Shown here: in pieces, positions 27,311 through 35,930 of the stretch
Layout: each line of letters opens with the position of its first letter
Position numbering within the stretch: position 1 is the first letter of the stretch
Assembly: GCA_964411125.1 (NCBI GenBank)
Contig: CAYPJU010000006.1
Span: 1-64,000 of the forward strand
Direction: 5' to 3'
Length of the DNA stretch: 64,000 nucleotides
DNA from: JBFIHF01 sp964411125
Lineage (GTDB): Bacteria; Myxococcota_A; Bradymonadia; Bradymonadales; Bradymonadaceae
The notes under the pieces: generated by a model
What the model saw: only the letters and a program-made list of their open reading frames with translations
What the model was told of the DNA's origin: nothing
Databases searched by the model: none
Program-made: the position numbers and the translations under genes

Positions 27311-27374
27311 AGTCATTCACCCGTCGGGCCCTCCGATCACCGGTTGTCGAAGGGCCCCGGGGTGAAGTTCGAAC

Positions 27375-27749
27375 TCAGGCTCCTTCCGTCGCCTGAACTC
27401 CGTTCTTTGGGCTGCTGACCTTCGGGCTGCTCGCGAGGTCGGTCGACTCCAGCATCTTCGAACCCTTCTCGCGGAGAGCCTCGTACTGCTCGACGCTCCG
27501 ATCCCGAAGATCGCCCGCCCGATGCTTGATGTCTGTGCGAAGCTCGTCGCCTCGTTTGGGAGCGAACATCACCCCGAGGGCTGCTCCCACGGCGAGTCCG
27601 GCTCCGAAGATGGCGACGGCTGGCATCACCACCTCCATCGTGGTTCGTTTCTGCTCGAGCCCGAGCCGTTCCATGAGCGTGTTCACGCCCGAGTCGTACG
27701 AGGTTGCAGCCTGTCGCTGCGCGTTTTCGAGAAGGCTTCGAATATCCAT
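27375..27749 (-). CDS. YtxH-like membrane protein
   Basis: A 124-residue protein with one membrane helix (about 40-62, VVMPAVAIFGAGLAVGAALGVMFAP) followed by KRGDELR and a charged helix. This helix-then-P-K-x-G-x-x-x-R pattern is typical of the YtxH family of small general-stress membrane proteins; their biochemical role is unknown. The ribosome site AGGAG precedes the ATG by seven bases. It is the last gene of a five-gene run of small membrane proteins transcribed leftward. Confidence 0.8.
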   Translation of the reverse strand: MDIRSLLENAQRQAATSYDSGVNTLMERLGLEQKRTTMEVVMPAVAIFGAGLAVGAALGVMFAPKRGDELRTDIKHRAGDLRDRSVEQYEALREKGSKMLESTDLASSPKVSSPKNGVQATEGA

Positions 27750-27775
27750 TGTTCGCTCCTGTCAGTCAGTGTCAG

Positions 27776-28063
27776 TCAGTCGGTCGTGTTCTGAATCTGC
27801 TTCGCGGCGATCGGTACGAACATCGCCTTCATCCCGAACCGGACGAGCCGGCGGGTGAAGGGGGTGAAGAGCCCACCGCCGGCGAGGTAGCCGACCCCGG
27901 CCGCCGCCGCGACGACGACGTAGGGGTTCTGCTGGTAATACCGCTGGAGGAGGCGCTTCTCGCGAACCTGCTCGATGACGTGTTTGACGTCCCGATTGAG
28001 GATCTCGATATCGGTAGCGACCCGGTCGAGTTCTGCGTCGTCGATGGCCCTCATGCCAGCCAC
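27776..28063 (-). CDS. Small membrane protein of the stress cluster
   Basis: A 95-residue protein: an N-terminal charged amphipathic helix of about 40 residues (AIDDAELDRVATDIEILNRD), then a hydrophobic segment (NPYVVVAAAAGVGYLAGGGLF) and a basic tail. This resembles the ElaB/YqjD/DUF883 plan of a helical anchor plus one glycine-rich membrane span. It overlaps the upstream gene by 13 bases, which implies translational coupling. The exact family is uncertain. Confidence 0.7.
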   Translation of the reverse strand: MAGMRAIDDAELDRVATDIEILNRDVKHVIEQVREKRLLQRYYQQNPYVVVAAAAGVGYLAGGGLFTPFTRRLVRFGMKAMFVPIAAKQIQNTTD

Positions 28064-28302
28064 CTGCTGCTGGCGAGCTTACCCAGCAGATATCCGGCCC
28101 CCAGCGCGATCCCGATCGCGGCGACGGGTCGCTCCTGGATGAAGTGCACCGCCGTCTCGTTGAACTCCTGGACCCGATCCTTCGTCGTCTGCAACTGCGA
28201 GCCGAACTGGTCGACCTTTCGTTGGACGGTGTTCTCGATCTCCGTGACTTTCTGTTTGAGGTCGCTGCTCTCGTCGAGCGCGCCGTCTACCGCAGTGCTC
28301 AT
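28051..28302 (-). CDS. DUF883/ElaB-like small membrane protein
   Basis: An 83-residue protein: a coiled coil of about 50 residues, then IQERPVAAIGIALGAGYLLGKL, which matches the RPW/RP-x-G-(x)8-G-x-x-G C-terminal anchor of the ElaB/YqjD family. In Escherichia coli such proteins are stationary-phase membrane proteins, with YqjD reported to associate with ribosomes. The role in this organism is inferred only from that similarity. Confidence 0.75.
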   Translation of the reverse strand: MSTAVDGALDESSDLKQKVTEIENTVQRKVDQFGSQLQTTKDRVQEFNETAVHFIQERPVAAIGIALGAGYLLGKLASSRWLA

Positions 28303-28380
28303 ATCGATTCCGTGTGTAGTTTTTCCTCTCGTCGAGGACGGGGTCGATGACTGTTCAATGTCGTTGCGTGCGGAAGCGAG

Positions 28381-28704
28381 TCAACCGCTTCCAATGAAGA
28401 ACCCGGCGGCGAAGGCGGCCCCGACCACCTTCCACGGATTCTCGCGCACGTACCCTTTCCAATCGAGGCTCTCGCGAACCTCGTCTTTCAACTTCTCCAC
28501 CGATGACGCGAGCTTCATGCGCGCCACGGCGATCTCTGCCTGGATGCGGTGGATCTCCGGGTTGTCCCCGGTGTGCGGAACGACCGCTTCCTTGGCGGCC
28601 TGAACCGGCGAGATCTCTGGCCGCTCGGCCTTCGTCTGTTTGTCCTCCGAATGCGCGAGCTCGGACTCCTCGCGCTTTAGAAGGTCGCTATCTGTTTTAC
28701 CCAT
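28381..28704 (-). CDS. DUF3618-like membrane protein
   Basis: A 107-residue protein with an acidic polar N-terminus, then IHRIQAEIAVARMKLASSVEKL, a pattern seen in DUF3618 proteins (RxEIxxTRxxLxxTVxxL), and a C-terminal membrane helix NPWKVVGAAFAAGFFIGSG. Its start overlaps the upstream holin-like gene by 28 bases. Function unknown, but this family usually travels with DUF883 and DUF1469 genes, as it does here. Confidence 0.8.
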   Translation of the reverse strand: MGKTDSDLLKREESELAHSEDKQTKAERPEISPVQAAKEAVVPHTGDNPEIHRIQAEIAVARMKLASSVEKLKDEVRESLDWKGYVRENPWKVVGAAFAAGFFIGSG

Positions 28705-29099
28705 TCGAGGCTCCGGCGGAATTCCCGCTTGGTGTCGTTGAACATCGCATCCTGGGCGCGAATGTGGACGAACGCGAGGTACGCGAGGATCGCCCCTCCC
28801 GCCACGTAGAGGATGCAGATGAGGAACGAGGCGATCATCATCCAGAATATCCCCCCGAGATATCCCGCGAGCAGGACCAGGCCGAGGTTGAAGAATGCGA
28901 ACCCGACGAGGATCAACCCCACGCCCGTGAGAACGACTCGGGTCTGACGCGTATACGAAGTCAGGTCCGCGACCGCCTCGGCCTTCGCGAGCTCCATCTG
29001 TTTCCGAGCCAGCTCCACGGCGTGCTCGGTCACTTCGGAGAGCGAATGCGTCAGCCTCGCCTCGGTCTTTTTGATCCTGTCTTCGCTCGGCCCGAACAC
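28677..29099 (-). CDS. Phage holin superfamily 3.6 / DUF1469-like membrane protein
   Basis: A 140-residue protein. An N-terminal amphipathic helix (about 1-45) is followed by two membrane helices (about 52-75 and 80-110) with short connecting loops, the standard plan of DUF1469, which Pfam groups with holins although most chromosomal members are not phage proteins. The GTG start is preceded by TGGAG. It is the first of five overlapping or closely spaced genes of small membrane proteins. No phage gene is nearby, so a lysis role is unlikely. Confidence 0.8.
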   Translation of the reverse strand: MFGPSEDRIKKTEARLTHSLSEVTEHAVELARKQMELAKAEAVADLTSYTRQTRVVLTGVGLILVGFAFFNLGLVLLAGYLGGIFWMMIASFLICILYVAGGAILAYLAFVHIRAQDAMFNDTKREFRRSLEWVKQIATF

Positions 29100-29112
29100 G
29101 GCTACTCCAGAG

Positions 29113-29535
29113 TCACTCGGTGACGGTGATGGTCGTGAGATTGAGCTCTCGGATCGACTCGGTCTCCGACTCCACGCTCGCCCCGATGTCGTAAATTTCA
29201 GGCTCGAGGCCGGCGAACCACGACTTGGCGATCTGGTCCAAGATGATCGTGTCCCCCTCGATCGTCGCGTCCTGAGGAACCGCGGCCACCTCCGGTTCCT
29301 GGATGAAGATCTCCACCTCGTCGAGCACGATCTCGTCCTCGAAACCCGCGATCACGAGCGTCGCCGTGAAGAACTCGTCGGTCATGCCGGTCTCGCTCGC
29401 GCTCAGCGTATCGGGCTCGATCGTGAGCGAATCGATCCGGGGTCCGGCGGTGCTGTTCTGCAGGTTGTTGATCGGCTCACCACACGCAAACGCAAACAGC
29501 GCCGCGCTGGCGACAAGCAGTCGAAGCTTCCACAT
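29113..29535 (-). CDS. Hypothetical lipoprotein
   Basis: A 140-residue predicted lipoprotein. The ATG at 29535 (MWKLRLLVASAAL) is chosen over the one 15 bases upstream because GAGG sits nine bases before it. The signal peptide ends in the lipobox FAC (about residue 18), then GEPINNLQNS and a beta-rich domain of about 115 residues. No family is recognised. The gene lies just upstream of the small membrane protein cluster with a 13-base gap and is probably transcribed with it. Confidence 0.72.
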   Translation of the reverse strand: MWKLRLLVASAALFAFACGEPINNLQNSTAGPRIDSLTIEPDTLSASETGMTDEFFTATLVIAGFEDEIVLDEVEIFIQEPEVAAVPQDATIEGDTIILDQIAKSWFAGLEPEIYDIGASVESETESIRELNLTTITVTE

Positions 29536-29689
29536 CGCGTTGATCCTCATTCAGTCTGAAAGAAGCGCCTTGTATCATAGGCCCCGCGCCGCTCGGAGCA
29601 AGGGCGAGCTCTGCTCGACCTCACCGTGTTCGGCGGTCCCGCTTCATCTTACGCGGTCTGCACCGACCTGGCACGCCCCGCGCTCCACT

Positions 29690-30658
29690 TCATTCGAAGC
29701 TCGTCGGGGTGATGGTCTCGGCGATCGAGGCTGCCCCCATCGCCAGCATCAGCAGGCGATCCACGCCCAGGGCGACCCCGGAACACGGCGGCAAGCCGCG
29801 CTCCAGCGTCGCGAGGAACTCCTCCGGAATCGGCTGCGGCGCCCGGCCGGTTGCAATTCGGTCGAGGTTGTCCGACTCGAAACGACGACGCTGCTCTTCC
29901 GGATCCGTCAGCTCTCCGTAGCCGTTCGCCAGCTCGATGCCCCCTAGATAGAGCTCGAACCTCTCGGCGACTCGCGCGTCGTGCGGGCACCGGCGCGCCA
30001 GCGCCGCGAGGGGGGTCGGCCACTCGGTGACGAAGAGGGGGCCGCGCCGCTGGATCCACGGATAGACGCGCTCGATCATCAGATCGAAGAAGAGCTCGTC
30101 CCACCGCTCCCAGCGAGGCTCTACCCTGGCGGCGTCCGCCAACGCCGGGAGGTCCCCGGCGGTCTCGATCGGATCGATCCCGCAGGCGCGCAGCCAGACC
30201 TCTCGCATCGTGAGCCGCTCGAACGGTGCGGTGACGTCGAAACATCCTTCGTAGCCGCGGACCGCCACCTCCACCGAATCGGGAAGGACCGCCCGGACGA
30301 GCTCCTCCACGTCGTCGACGATCGCCTCGTACCCGACGGACGCCCGGTACCACTCCAGCATCGTGAACTCCGGCGAATGGAGCTCCGATGCCTCGCCGTC
30401 CCGCCATACGCGGCAGAGCTGGAAGATTCGGTCGTACCCGCGGCGTACGAGCTCCTTCATCGCGAACTCGGGCGAGGTGTGCAGCGCACGCGCTTCCACA
30501 CCGCCCCCCACGCGGACTGCGACACCGATCGGTTCGATGTACGGATCCGTCCCGGCGGCGCGCACCAGGTAGGGCGTCTCGACTTCCAGAAAACTTCGGT
30601 CGTCGAAGAAACGCCGGATGTCTCGGTGGAGAGCGGCGCGGGCCCGGACGGCGTTCAC
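29690..30658 (-). CDS. epmA: EF-P (R)-beta-lysine ligase EpmA (PoxA/GenX)
   Basis: A 322-residue class II aminoacyl-tRNA synthetase paralogue that lacks the anticodon-binding domain. In other bacteria EpmA attaches (R)-beta-lysine to a lysine of elongation factor P, which relieves stalling at polyproline. The class II motifs are visible: FLEVETPYLV (motif 1), RVWRDGEASELHSPEFTMLEWYRA (motif 2, split here by description only) and CSGVALGVDRLLML (motif 3). Length matches the family. It starts at GTG 30658, overlapping the 96-residue gene by four bases. EF-P and EpmB genes are not in the window. Its place at the end of the secretion operon is unusual. Confidence 0.92.
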   Translation of the reverse strand: MNAVRARAALHRDIRRFFDDRSFLEVETPYLVRAAGTDPYIEPIGVAVRVGGGVEARALHTSPEFAMKELVRRGYDRIFQLCRVWRDGEASELHSPEFTMLEWYRASVGYEAIVDDVEELVRAVLPDSVEVAVRGYEGCFDVTAPFERLTMREVWLRACGIDPIETAGDLPALADAARVEPRWERWDELFFDLMIERVYPWIQRRGPLFVTEWPTPLAALARRCPHDARVAERFELYLGGIELANGYGELTDPEEQRRRFESDNLDRIATGRAPQPIPEEFLATLERGLPPCSGVALGVDRLLMLAMGAASIAETITPTSFE

Positions 30659-30945
30659 TCGTCGCCGAATTCGTGCTCGAGGGTGTAGAGCCCGGTCATG
30701 AAGATCTGGCGGATCGACATCGCGAAGTGCAACTCCGGGGACGAACCGTCCTCCACTTCCAGCCGCGGCAGGAGCGCATCGATGCGCGCCATCACCGCCG
30801 GGGTGACCTCGACGGTCAACTCCACGGTCTGCTGATCCAGGAGCTCCCGGATGTGGTTCATCTCGGTCGAGCTGACGCGGCGCGTGCTGTCGCTGTCATA
30901 CTCTTCGGCAGAGATGCGACGGGTGACGTCGTCTTTCTCGGACAT
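30655..30945 (-). CDS. Hypothetical 96-residue protein
   Basis: A small, acidic protein of unknown family. The ATG at 30945 (MSEKDDVTRRISAEE) is preferred over one 21 bases upstream because a strong GAGGAG site lies just before it. The N-terminal 30 residues are polar with repeated TRR(I/V)S motifs (VTRRISAEE and STRRVSSTE), which resemble phosphorylation-type sites. The rest is predicted as helix-strand-helix without a membrane segment. It begins one base after the gspN stop and overlaps epmA by four bases, so it is part of the secretion operon. Confidence 0.7.
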   Translation of the reverse strand: MSEKDDVTRRISAEEYDSDSTRRVSSTEMNHIRELLDQQTVELTVEVTPAVMARIDALLPRLEVEDGSSPELHFAMSIRQIFMTGLYTLEHEFGDE

Positions 30946-30946
30946 C

Positions 30947-31987
30947 TTACTCCTCCTCTTCGCCACCGGCGGGCTTCACCGGCGGACCGCCCGCCGATTT
31001 CGGCGAGCCCTTGAACTGCAGGTTCCCGAGTCTGCCGTACAGACGAAACCCGAACCAATCCTTGTTCTTGCCGTTTCGCACTTCCGCGACGTTCAAGAGG
31101 GGACCGAGGCTGTTCTTCGTGACGAAGCCCTCGTCGAGCTGCATCCGCATCTCGAGCTCCGGCCGTGCCGAAGAGAGCTTGGCCCCCAGGCCCACTTCAC
31201 CCCAGATTCCTCCGCGAATGTCGCGACCGCTCCACTTGAAGGAATCGACGCTCATGGTGGGCTTCCCCTTTTTGTCGACGACTTCGACCTCGATGTCCAG
31301 CGTTCCGAAGTTCGTCTGGGGAATCTCGAGGTAGGTGATCGGCGGAAACTTGTCGGTCTTCACCGTCGCCGGCCCGACCGTCAGCTTCTCGCCGTGAAGG
31401 TCGATGGAGCCACCTGTGGCGACGGGTTTCTTCGGATCGAGCTGAAGATCGATGGTCCCTTCGAGGTCTCCGAAGAACGGCATCCCGAAGAAAGCGGTCA
31501 ACGCGAGCGTCCTGCGAAGATCGAGCTTCCCGATCTCGACGTGAAGCTCGCGGGCCTCGCTACCGTTCGCGAAGTAGCCGTCCACGACCCCACCCCCCAG
31601 ATCGATCTCGAACGCGACGGCGACGCCCCCGGAGAGGACCGACTGAATCGGCGCGAGACGCGCGGCCACGCTGGGGATCGTGACCTTCATCGGGAGGTCC
31701 TGCGGCAACCCTTCTTCGTCGTCGCTGGGGGGAGGCGGCGCCTTCGACGGATCGACACGCTCGCTTATCGTGACGTTCTCGAGGCTCGCTCCGACCAACC
31801 ACCAGATGTCGAGGTCGGCGATCTCGACCGAGTACTTGTGGTCGAGCGCCTTCTCGATCTCGACCGCGATGATGTCCTTGATCTGCGTGTCGGGGAACGT
31901 CCCCAGCACGGCGAGCATGAACACGAAGAGGCCGAACCCCGCATAGACCGGGAGTCGCACCATCGGACGCTGCAGGAAATTCAGCAT
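30947..31987 (-). CDS. gspN: Type II secretion protein GspN
   Basis: A 346-residue protein with one N-terminal membrane helix (about 11-30) and a large periplasmic beta-rich domain, the plan of GspN, an accessory type II secretion subunit present only in some bacteria. The charged C-terminal tail ends in EEEE. It is the last gsp gene in the series, one base from the next gene and overlapping gspM by one base. Similarity is to the myxobacterial-type GspN rather than the enterobacterial one, judged by position and topology. Family-level call is fairly firm; details are not. Confidence 0.85.
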   Translation of the reverse strand: MLNFLQRPMVRLPVYAGFGLFVFMLAVLGTFPDTQIKDIIAVEIEKALDHKYSVEIADLDIWWLVGASLENVTISERVDPSKAPPPPSDDEEGLPQDLPMKVTIPSVAARLAPIQSVLSGGVAVAFEIDLGGGVVDGYFANGSEARELHVEIGKLDLRRTLALTAFFGMPFFGDLEGTIDLQLDPKKPVATGGSIDLHGEKLTVGPATVKTDKFPPITYLEIPQTNFGTLDIEVEVVDKKGKPTMSVDSFKWSGRDIRGGIWGEVGLGAKLSSARPELEMRMQLDEGFVTKNSLGPLLNVAEVRNGKNKDWFGFRLYGRLGNLQFKGSPKSAGGPPVKPAGGEEEE

Positions 31988-32595
31988 CAGCTCTCCTGAT
32001 CCTTGCGGACGAACGTGGAGATTGTGAGGACCGCACGAACCTCACCCTCGACCTTGCCGCGGTCGCGGATGTCGAGGCGTTTCACGAACACGGGCTCCGG
32101 TGACCGCTCGATGCGATCGAGGAGCTGCATCATGTCCGCCATCTGCGCCTTGCGAATCTCGACCCGCAACTGCTTCTCGACGATGATCGGGCCCCCGTCC
32201 TTCTTGTTGCCGAACGGGAGTTGGTCCTCGTCGTACGAGCTGACGGTGATGTTCGTCTTCTCGGCGTGGTCGGCGACGAAGCTCGTCAGCTTGATGTCGT
32301 TCTTGGCGAGCGTCTCGGAGTCGATGTTCTTGTGCGTCCCCTGTGCGCTCTCGTCGCTCAAGCGCTGTGCGTAAGCAGGACCGGCGGTCGCCAGCAGATC
32401 GAGCGCGGATTCGTAGGCCCGGGTCTTGTCTTCGATCTCGGCCATCTGTTGCTGGAAGATCGCGACACCGACGATCGTCAGCAGGACGAAGAGGAACGCC
32501 ACGAGGCCGACGAGGCCGTAGCGCTCGCGGTCACTCAGACTCTCCCACTTGCTCTTCCCGTCGGTCTTGGAGGCTTTGGTCAACGTGATCGCCAT
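31987..32595 (-). CDS. gspM: Type II secretion protein GspM
   Basis: A 202-residue bitopic protein: cytoplasmic N-terminus, membrane helix at about 28-50 (YGLVGLVAFLFVLLTIVGVAIF), then a coiled coil and a ferredoxin-like periplasmic domain. GspM binds GspL on the inner-membrane platform. The stop and start codons overlap the neighbours gspN and gspL by one base each, so the three are translated together. The charged stretch before the helix is typical of the family. Confidence 0.9.
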   Translation of the reverse strand: MAITLTKASKTDGKSKWESLSDRERYGLVGLVAFLFVLLTIVGVAIFQQQMAEIEDKTRAYESALDLLATAGPAYAQRLSDESAQGTHKNIDSETLAKNDIKLTSFVADHAEKTNITVSSYDEDQLPFGNKKDGGPIIVEKQLRVEIRKAQMADMMQLLDRIERSPEPVFVKRLDIRDRGKVEGEVRAVLTISTFVRKDQES

Positions 32596-34349
32596 CAGCT
32601 ACACCCGCTCGAAATTTGGAGCTCGAAATCGGCTTTGTCGTCCCGCACCTTCACCTTGTCCGGCTTTACTTCCTTGAAGCAGTCGACCTTCGACTTCAGG
32701 TCGCTCACGATCCGGTCTACCGACGGAGCGTCGGTCGTCTCGCCGTAGATCTGGACCAGATTCCGGTCCGAATCGACCTCGATCCGCTCGAGGGTGAGCG
32801 TGATGTCGGGGGAGACGTTGGTCGTGATTTCGTGGAGCAGTTGGTACGCGCTCATCCGCGGGATGAACGAGTTTGCCGCGCCGTCGTCTCCGGCCATCGC
32901 CTTCTGGATCTCGGCCTGCGACAGCAGCTCCTTCCCGAAGAGCGACTTCGTCTGCTCCGAGAGGGCCGCACGCATCGCGTCCCGCTGTGCTTCGTACGAC
33001 TTCTTCTGCGCGTAGAGCGTGACGCCGAGCGCGAGGACCATCAGGACGGCGGCCGCCGCGAAGATCATCATCTGACGCCGCAGGTAGCTCGACTTCCCCC
33101 GGTAGGCGAACCGACCGCGGCGCAGGTTGACCGTGCGTTGTCGCGCCGCCTCGATCTGGAACGAAATGGCGCACGCCGCGGCCATGTGAGCGACCGGAGC
33201 CGCCGACTCCTCGATGCCTGCCGGCACGCTCCCGATACGCCGCACGGGGATCCCGAGCTCGGCGGACAGGAAGTTCTCGAGGTTCTTGATCCGGCTCGTA
33301 CCGCCGCAAATCATGACCCTGGTGACCTCCACTTTGTCCCGCGCGTAGAGCCCCTGGAACGTCCGGCGAAGGTCGCGCACCACCGGAACGAGGCCCCCGC
33401 GGATCGCCTTGGAGAGCGAGCGCATTTCGGCGTTCTGGTGGGTCGCTTCGTCGACGATCGCCGCGTACTGATGCTTCACTTTCTCCGCGTCGGCGAACTT
33501 CGAGTCGAAGGCCTCTGCGATCGCCTCGGTGATCTGTTTGCCGCCGACTCGAATGCTGCGCGCCAGGAGCGGGTCCCGGCCGCGCACCACCACGACGCGC
33601 GTCGTCTCGTGCCCCAGGTCGACGAACGCCACCGGTTCGGACTGAACGCCGTTGGATCGAACGCCGGCCGACGCGAGGAGAAGCTCCGGAATCCCGAGGG
33701 AGACCGGATCGGTCCCCGTCTCGTGGAGCGCGTCCACGACCTCGGCGAGGTCCTCGTTCTTCGAAAATCCGACGAACGCCCGGGCCCCCTCTTCGAGCGG
33801 ATCGATGTTCGGATATGTCTGAAAATCCCAGGTCAGAAGCCCCTGTGCGATCGGTAGTCGGTCGACCATCAGGTGGGGAAGGACGCTCTCCACCTTGTTC
33901 TTTTCCTCGAACGGGACGGGGAGCTGGATCGTCATCGCCTTGCCGTCGGGCACGAAGGTCGCGACGTACTCGCCCGCCAGTGCCCCGCGATCGGCGAGGC
34001 GTTGCAGGGCCGCTTGCCAGGCAGGACCGGCGGGCTCGTCGACTTCGACCACCTCCGCTTCCTCGCCGTCCCCCGCCTCGTCGACGTCCGACATTTCGTT
34101 CGTCTGGTCCGCGTCGCCGGGCGTCGGCGCCTCGCGGACGTTGGTCGCCTCGTCGTCCAGCCAATCGGGTTCCGTCCCGTCACCCGACGCCGCAGCGCCC
34201 GGCACGGGCGGAGGCGCCGCACTCTTGGGCGGTCGTCCCACGAGCTCCTGGTCGAAGCCCAGGTACTGAACGTCTCCCTTCAGCTCCAGGTAGACGACCT
34301 TCACGGCATACGATCCGATGTCGAGCCCAACGATGCGCTTTTCGCTCAT
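32595..34349 (-). CDS. gspL: Type II secretion protein GspL (PilM-like) with acidic insertion
   Basis: A 584-residue protein joining an actin-like PilM/GspL cytoplasmic domain (GLDIGSYAVKVVY near the start, and later AFVDLGHETTRVVVV) to a membrane helix (about 410-430) and a periplasmic ferredoxin-like domain. It links the GspE ATPase to the periplasmic platform. Residues about 40-108 are a Pro/Ala- and Asp/Glu-rich insertion, likely disordered, which makes the protein longer than typical GspL. Such insertions are a candidate docking segment. It overlaps gspM by one base. Confidence 0.92.
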   Translation of the reverse strand: MSEKRIVGLDIGSYAVKVVYLELKGDVQYLGFDQELVGRPPKSAAPPPVPGAAASGDGTEPDWLDDEATNVREAPTPGDADQTNEMSDVDEAGDGEEAEVVEVDEPAGPAWQAALQRLADRGALAGEYVATFVPDGKAMTIQLPVPFEEKNKVESVLPHLMVDRLPIAQGLLTWDFQTYPNIDPLEEGARAFVGFSKNEDLAEVVDALHETGTDPVSLGIPELLLASAGVRSNGVQSEPVAFVDLGHETTRVVVVRGRDPLLARSIRVGGKQITEAIAEAFDSKFADAEKVKHQYAAIVDEATHQNAEMRSLSKAIRGGLVPVVRDLRRTFQGLYARDKVEVTRVMICGGTSRIKNLENFLSAELGIPVRRIGSVPAGIEESAAPVAHMAAACAISFQIEAARQRTVNLRRGRFAYRGKSSYLRRQMMIFAAAAVLMVLALGVTLYAQKKSYEAQRDAMRAALSEQTKSLFGKELLSQAEIQKAMAGDDGAANSFIPRMSAYQLLHEITTNVSPDITLTLERIEVDSDRNLVQIYGETTDAPSVDRIVSDLKSKVDCFKEVKPDKVKVRDDKADFELQISSGCS

Positions 34350-34358
34350 CTCAAGTCC

Positions 34359-35930
34359 TCAATATTCACGCCAGTAGAGCCAGCGCCCATGCGGCATCGC
34401 CGCGCGCTGCGCCTTCAACGCATCCTTCATTTCTTTGAGCCGTTCGGGGTCCGACTCCTCGGCCTCGAGCTCGTCCTCGTCGGGCAAGCGACGGACCGTC
34501 TTGTCGAAGTCGATGACCGCTTCGAGTGTCGCCTCCGTCGTGCCGTACGTACCCGTCGCGTAGATCCGGTAGAGCTTTGGCGTCGAGACCGAGACCGACT
34601 TCATCATCCCGCTCTTGTCGAAGTCGACCGTCCACGCGGGAAACTGCGGCTGAATCGGGTCGATCGCCATGTTCGGGTTCAACGCCGCCATCTGCTGGTA
34701 GAGCGGCGAATACTGGATGAACTGCGCCATCAACTGAGGGCTCGCCTTGAAGTCGTTCACGTAGTTCGGGAACTGACTCACCGACAGGAACGCCACCGGC
34801 TGTCCTTTCTTCGCCGACGGCAGAAGCTTCGATTCACTCGTCCCGACATAGGCGAGCAGCACGGACATCGGGTCTTCGAAGAACGAGCGGAGGCCGTCGA
34901 GCGCCATCGCGAACCACAACACCTGCGCACCGATGATCGGGTCCCGCGCGCACAGATCGAGGCCGGTCGTGTCTTGCGACCCGGAGGTCGAGACGTTCCG
35001 ACACAGCACCGAGTAGAAGACCGGCGCCTGGGCGACGTTGATGTTCGGCTTGCCAATCGGATACACGGTGAGCTGGTCGGCGAACGCGTCCATGAACGCG
35101 TCGTCAATCCCCGGGATTCGTCGCAGCTCGTCGATGTGGGTGATCTTTCGGTTGGCGGGCCGCAGCTTGCTGCCGCGGCCGTTGCTGGCCCGTTCGTAGG
35201 GTCCGATCTCGTCCCCGGACGAGCCTTCGATGATGCAACTGTTCGACAGCGCAACCCCCTGCTCGTCGTGGTCGAGGAAGTCGATGATCCGCGACATGAT
35301 CACGCCGCGGTTCATCGTCTCGCCGTTCTCGTCTTTGCGCTCGAACATCTCGTCGTACTGCGTGTCGAGCAGCATCGCGCACATCTGGCTGAGATCGTCC
35401 TGTTCGATCTTCGCCTTGGCGAACGCGTTGACGTCGAAGCGTCCGTCCTCGGGGACCACCCTGACGTTCATCTCGCCGGTGAAGTCGCCAAATCCCTCCA
35501 CGCCGGTATCCGCGAGGCTGATGCCACCGATGGGGCTCTCGATCTTCCCCGAGTTGAACGGCCCCATCAGCAGGTCGATGTACTGGTACATCTGGAAGTT
35601 CGACCGCCGCATGGCGCGACCGATCAGTCGCCCCATGTCGTCGTCGGTCTCGCGCGCCTCGTTCGCCAGCGCGAACTGGAAGCTCAGGAGCAGCTTCGAC
35701 AGGTTCACCGCCGAACGCGCGAGAAAGTAGGCCTTCAACTGGTCGCGCTCGTTCGACGCGAGCGCGAGATTCACCCGGTTCTGGTAGCTGTACTCGACGA
35801 CAGCCGCCGACAGGATGGTGATCGTCACGAGCGCCAGCAGTAGCGCGACGCCGCGCTCCTTCTTCGGCTTGCGCACCGGGCGGTCCAGGCGATCGAGCAC
35901 CCCCTTCGTGATGTCGGCTAGCTTTCGCAT
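34359..35930 (-). CDS. gspK: Type II secretion minor pseudopilin GspK
   Basis: A 523-residue pseudopilin. The prepilin site is KKERG|VALLLALVTITI (about residue 27), and as usual for GspK the +5 Glu is absent. The large alpha-helical globular domain typical of GspK follows, with an SAM-like helix-hairpin segment. GspK caps the pseudopilus tip with GspI and GspJ. It is longer than the enterobacterial homologue (about 330). The gene ends ten bases before gspL and starts flush with the gspJ stop. Confidence 0.92.
   Translation of the reverse strand: MRKLADITKGVLDRLDRPVRKPKKERGVALLLALVTITILSAAVVEYSYQNRVNLALASNERDQLKAYFLARSAVNLSKLLLSFQFALANEARETDDDMGRLIGRAMRRSNFQMYQYIDLLMGPFNSGKIESPIGGISLADTGVEGFGDFTGEMNVRVVPEDGRFDVNAFAKAKIEQDDLSQMCAMLLDTQYDEMFERKDENGETMNRGVIMSRIIDFLDHDEQGVALSNSCIIEGSSGDEIGPYERASNGRGSKLRPANRKITHIDELRRIPGIDDAFMDAFADQLTVYPIGKPNINVAQAPVFYSVLCRNVSTSGSQDTTGLDLCARDPIIGAQVLWFAMALDGLRSFFEDPMSVLLAYVGTSESKLLPSAKKGQPVAFLSVSQFPNYVNDFKASPQLMAQFIQYSPLYQQMAALNPNMAIDPIQPQFPAWTVDFDKSGMMKSVSVSTPKLYRIYATGTYGTTEATLEAVIDFDKTVRRLPDEDELEAEESDPERLKEMKDALKAQRAAMPHGRWLYWREY

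Noticed and set aside
27755..27785. Short CAGT tandem repeat
   Set aside because: Only a few imperfect units next to a stop codon, too short to indicate a functional repeat.
28677..29099. Holin-like gene as evidence of a prophage
   Set aside because: DUF1469 proteins are common chromosomal genes, and no lysin, capsid, tail or integrase gene is nearby.
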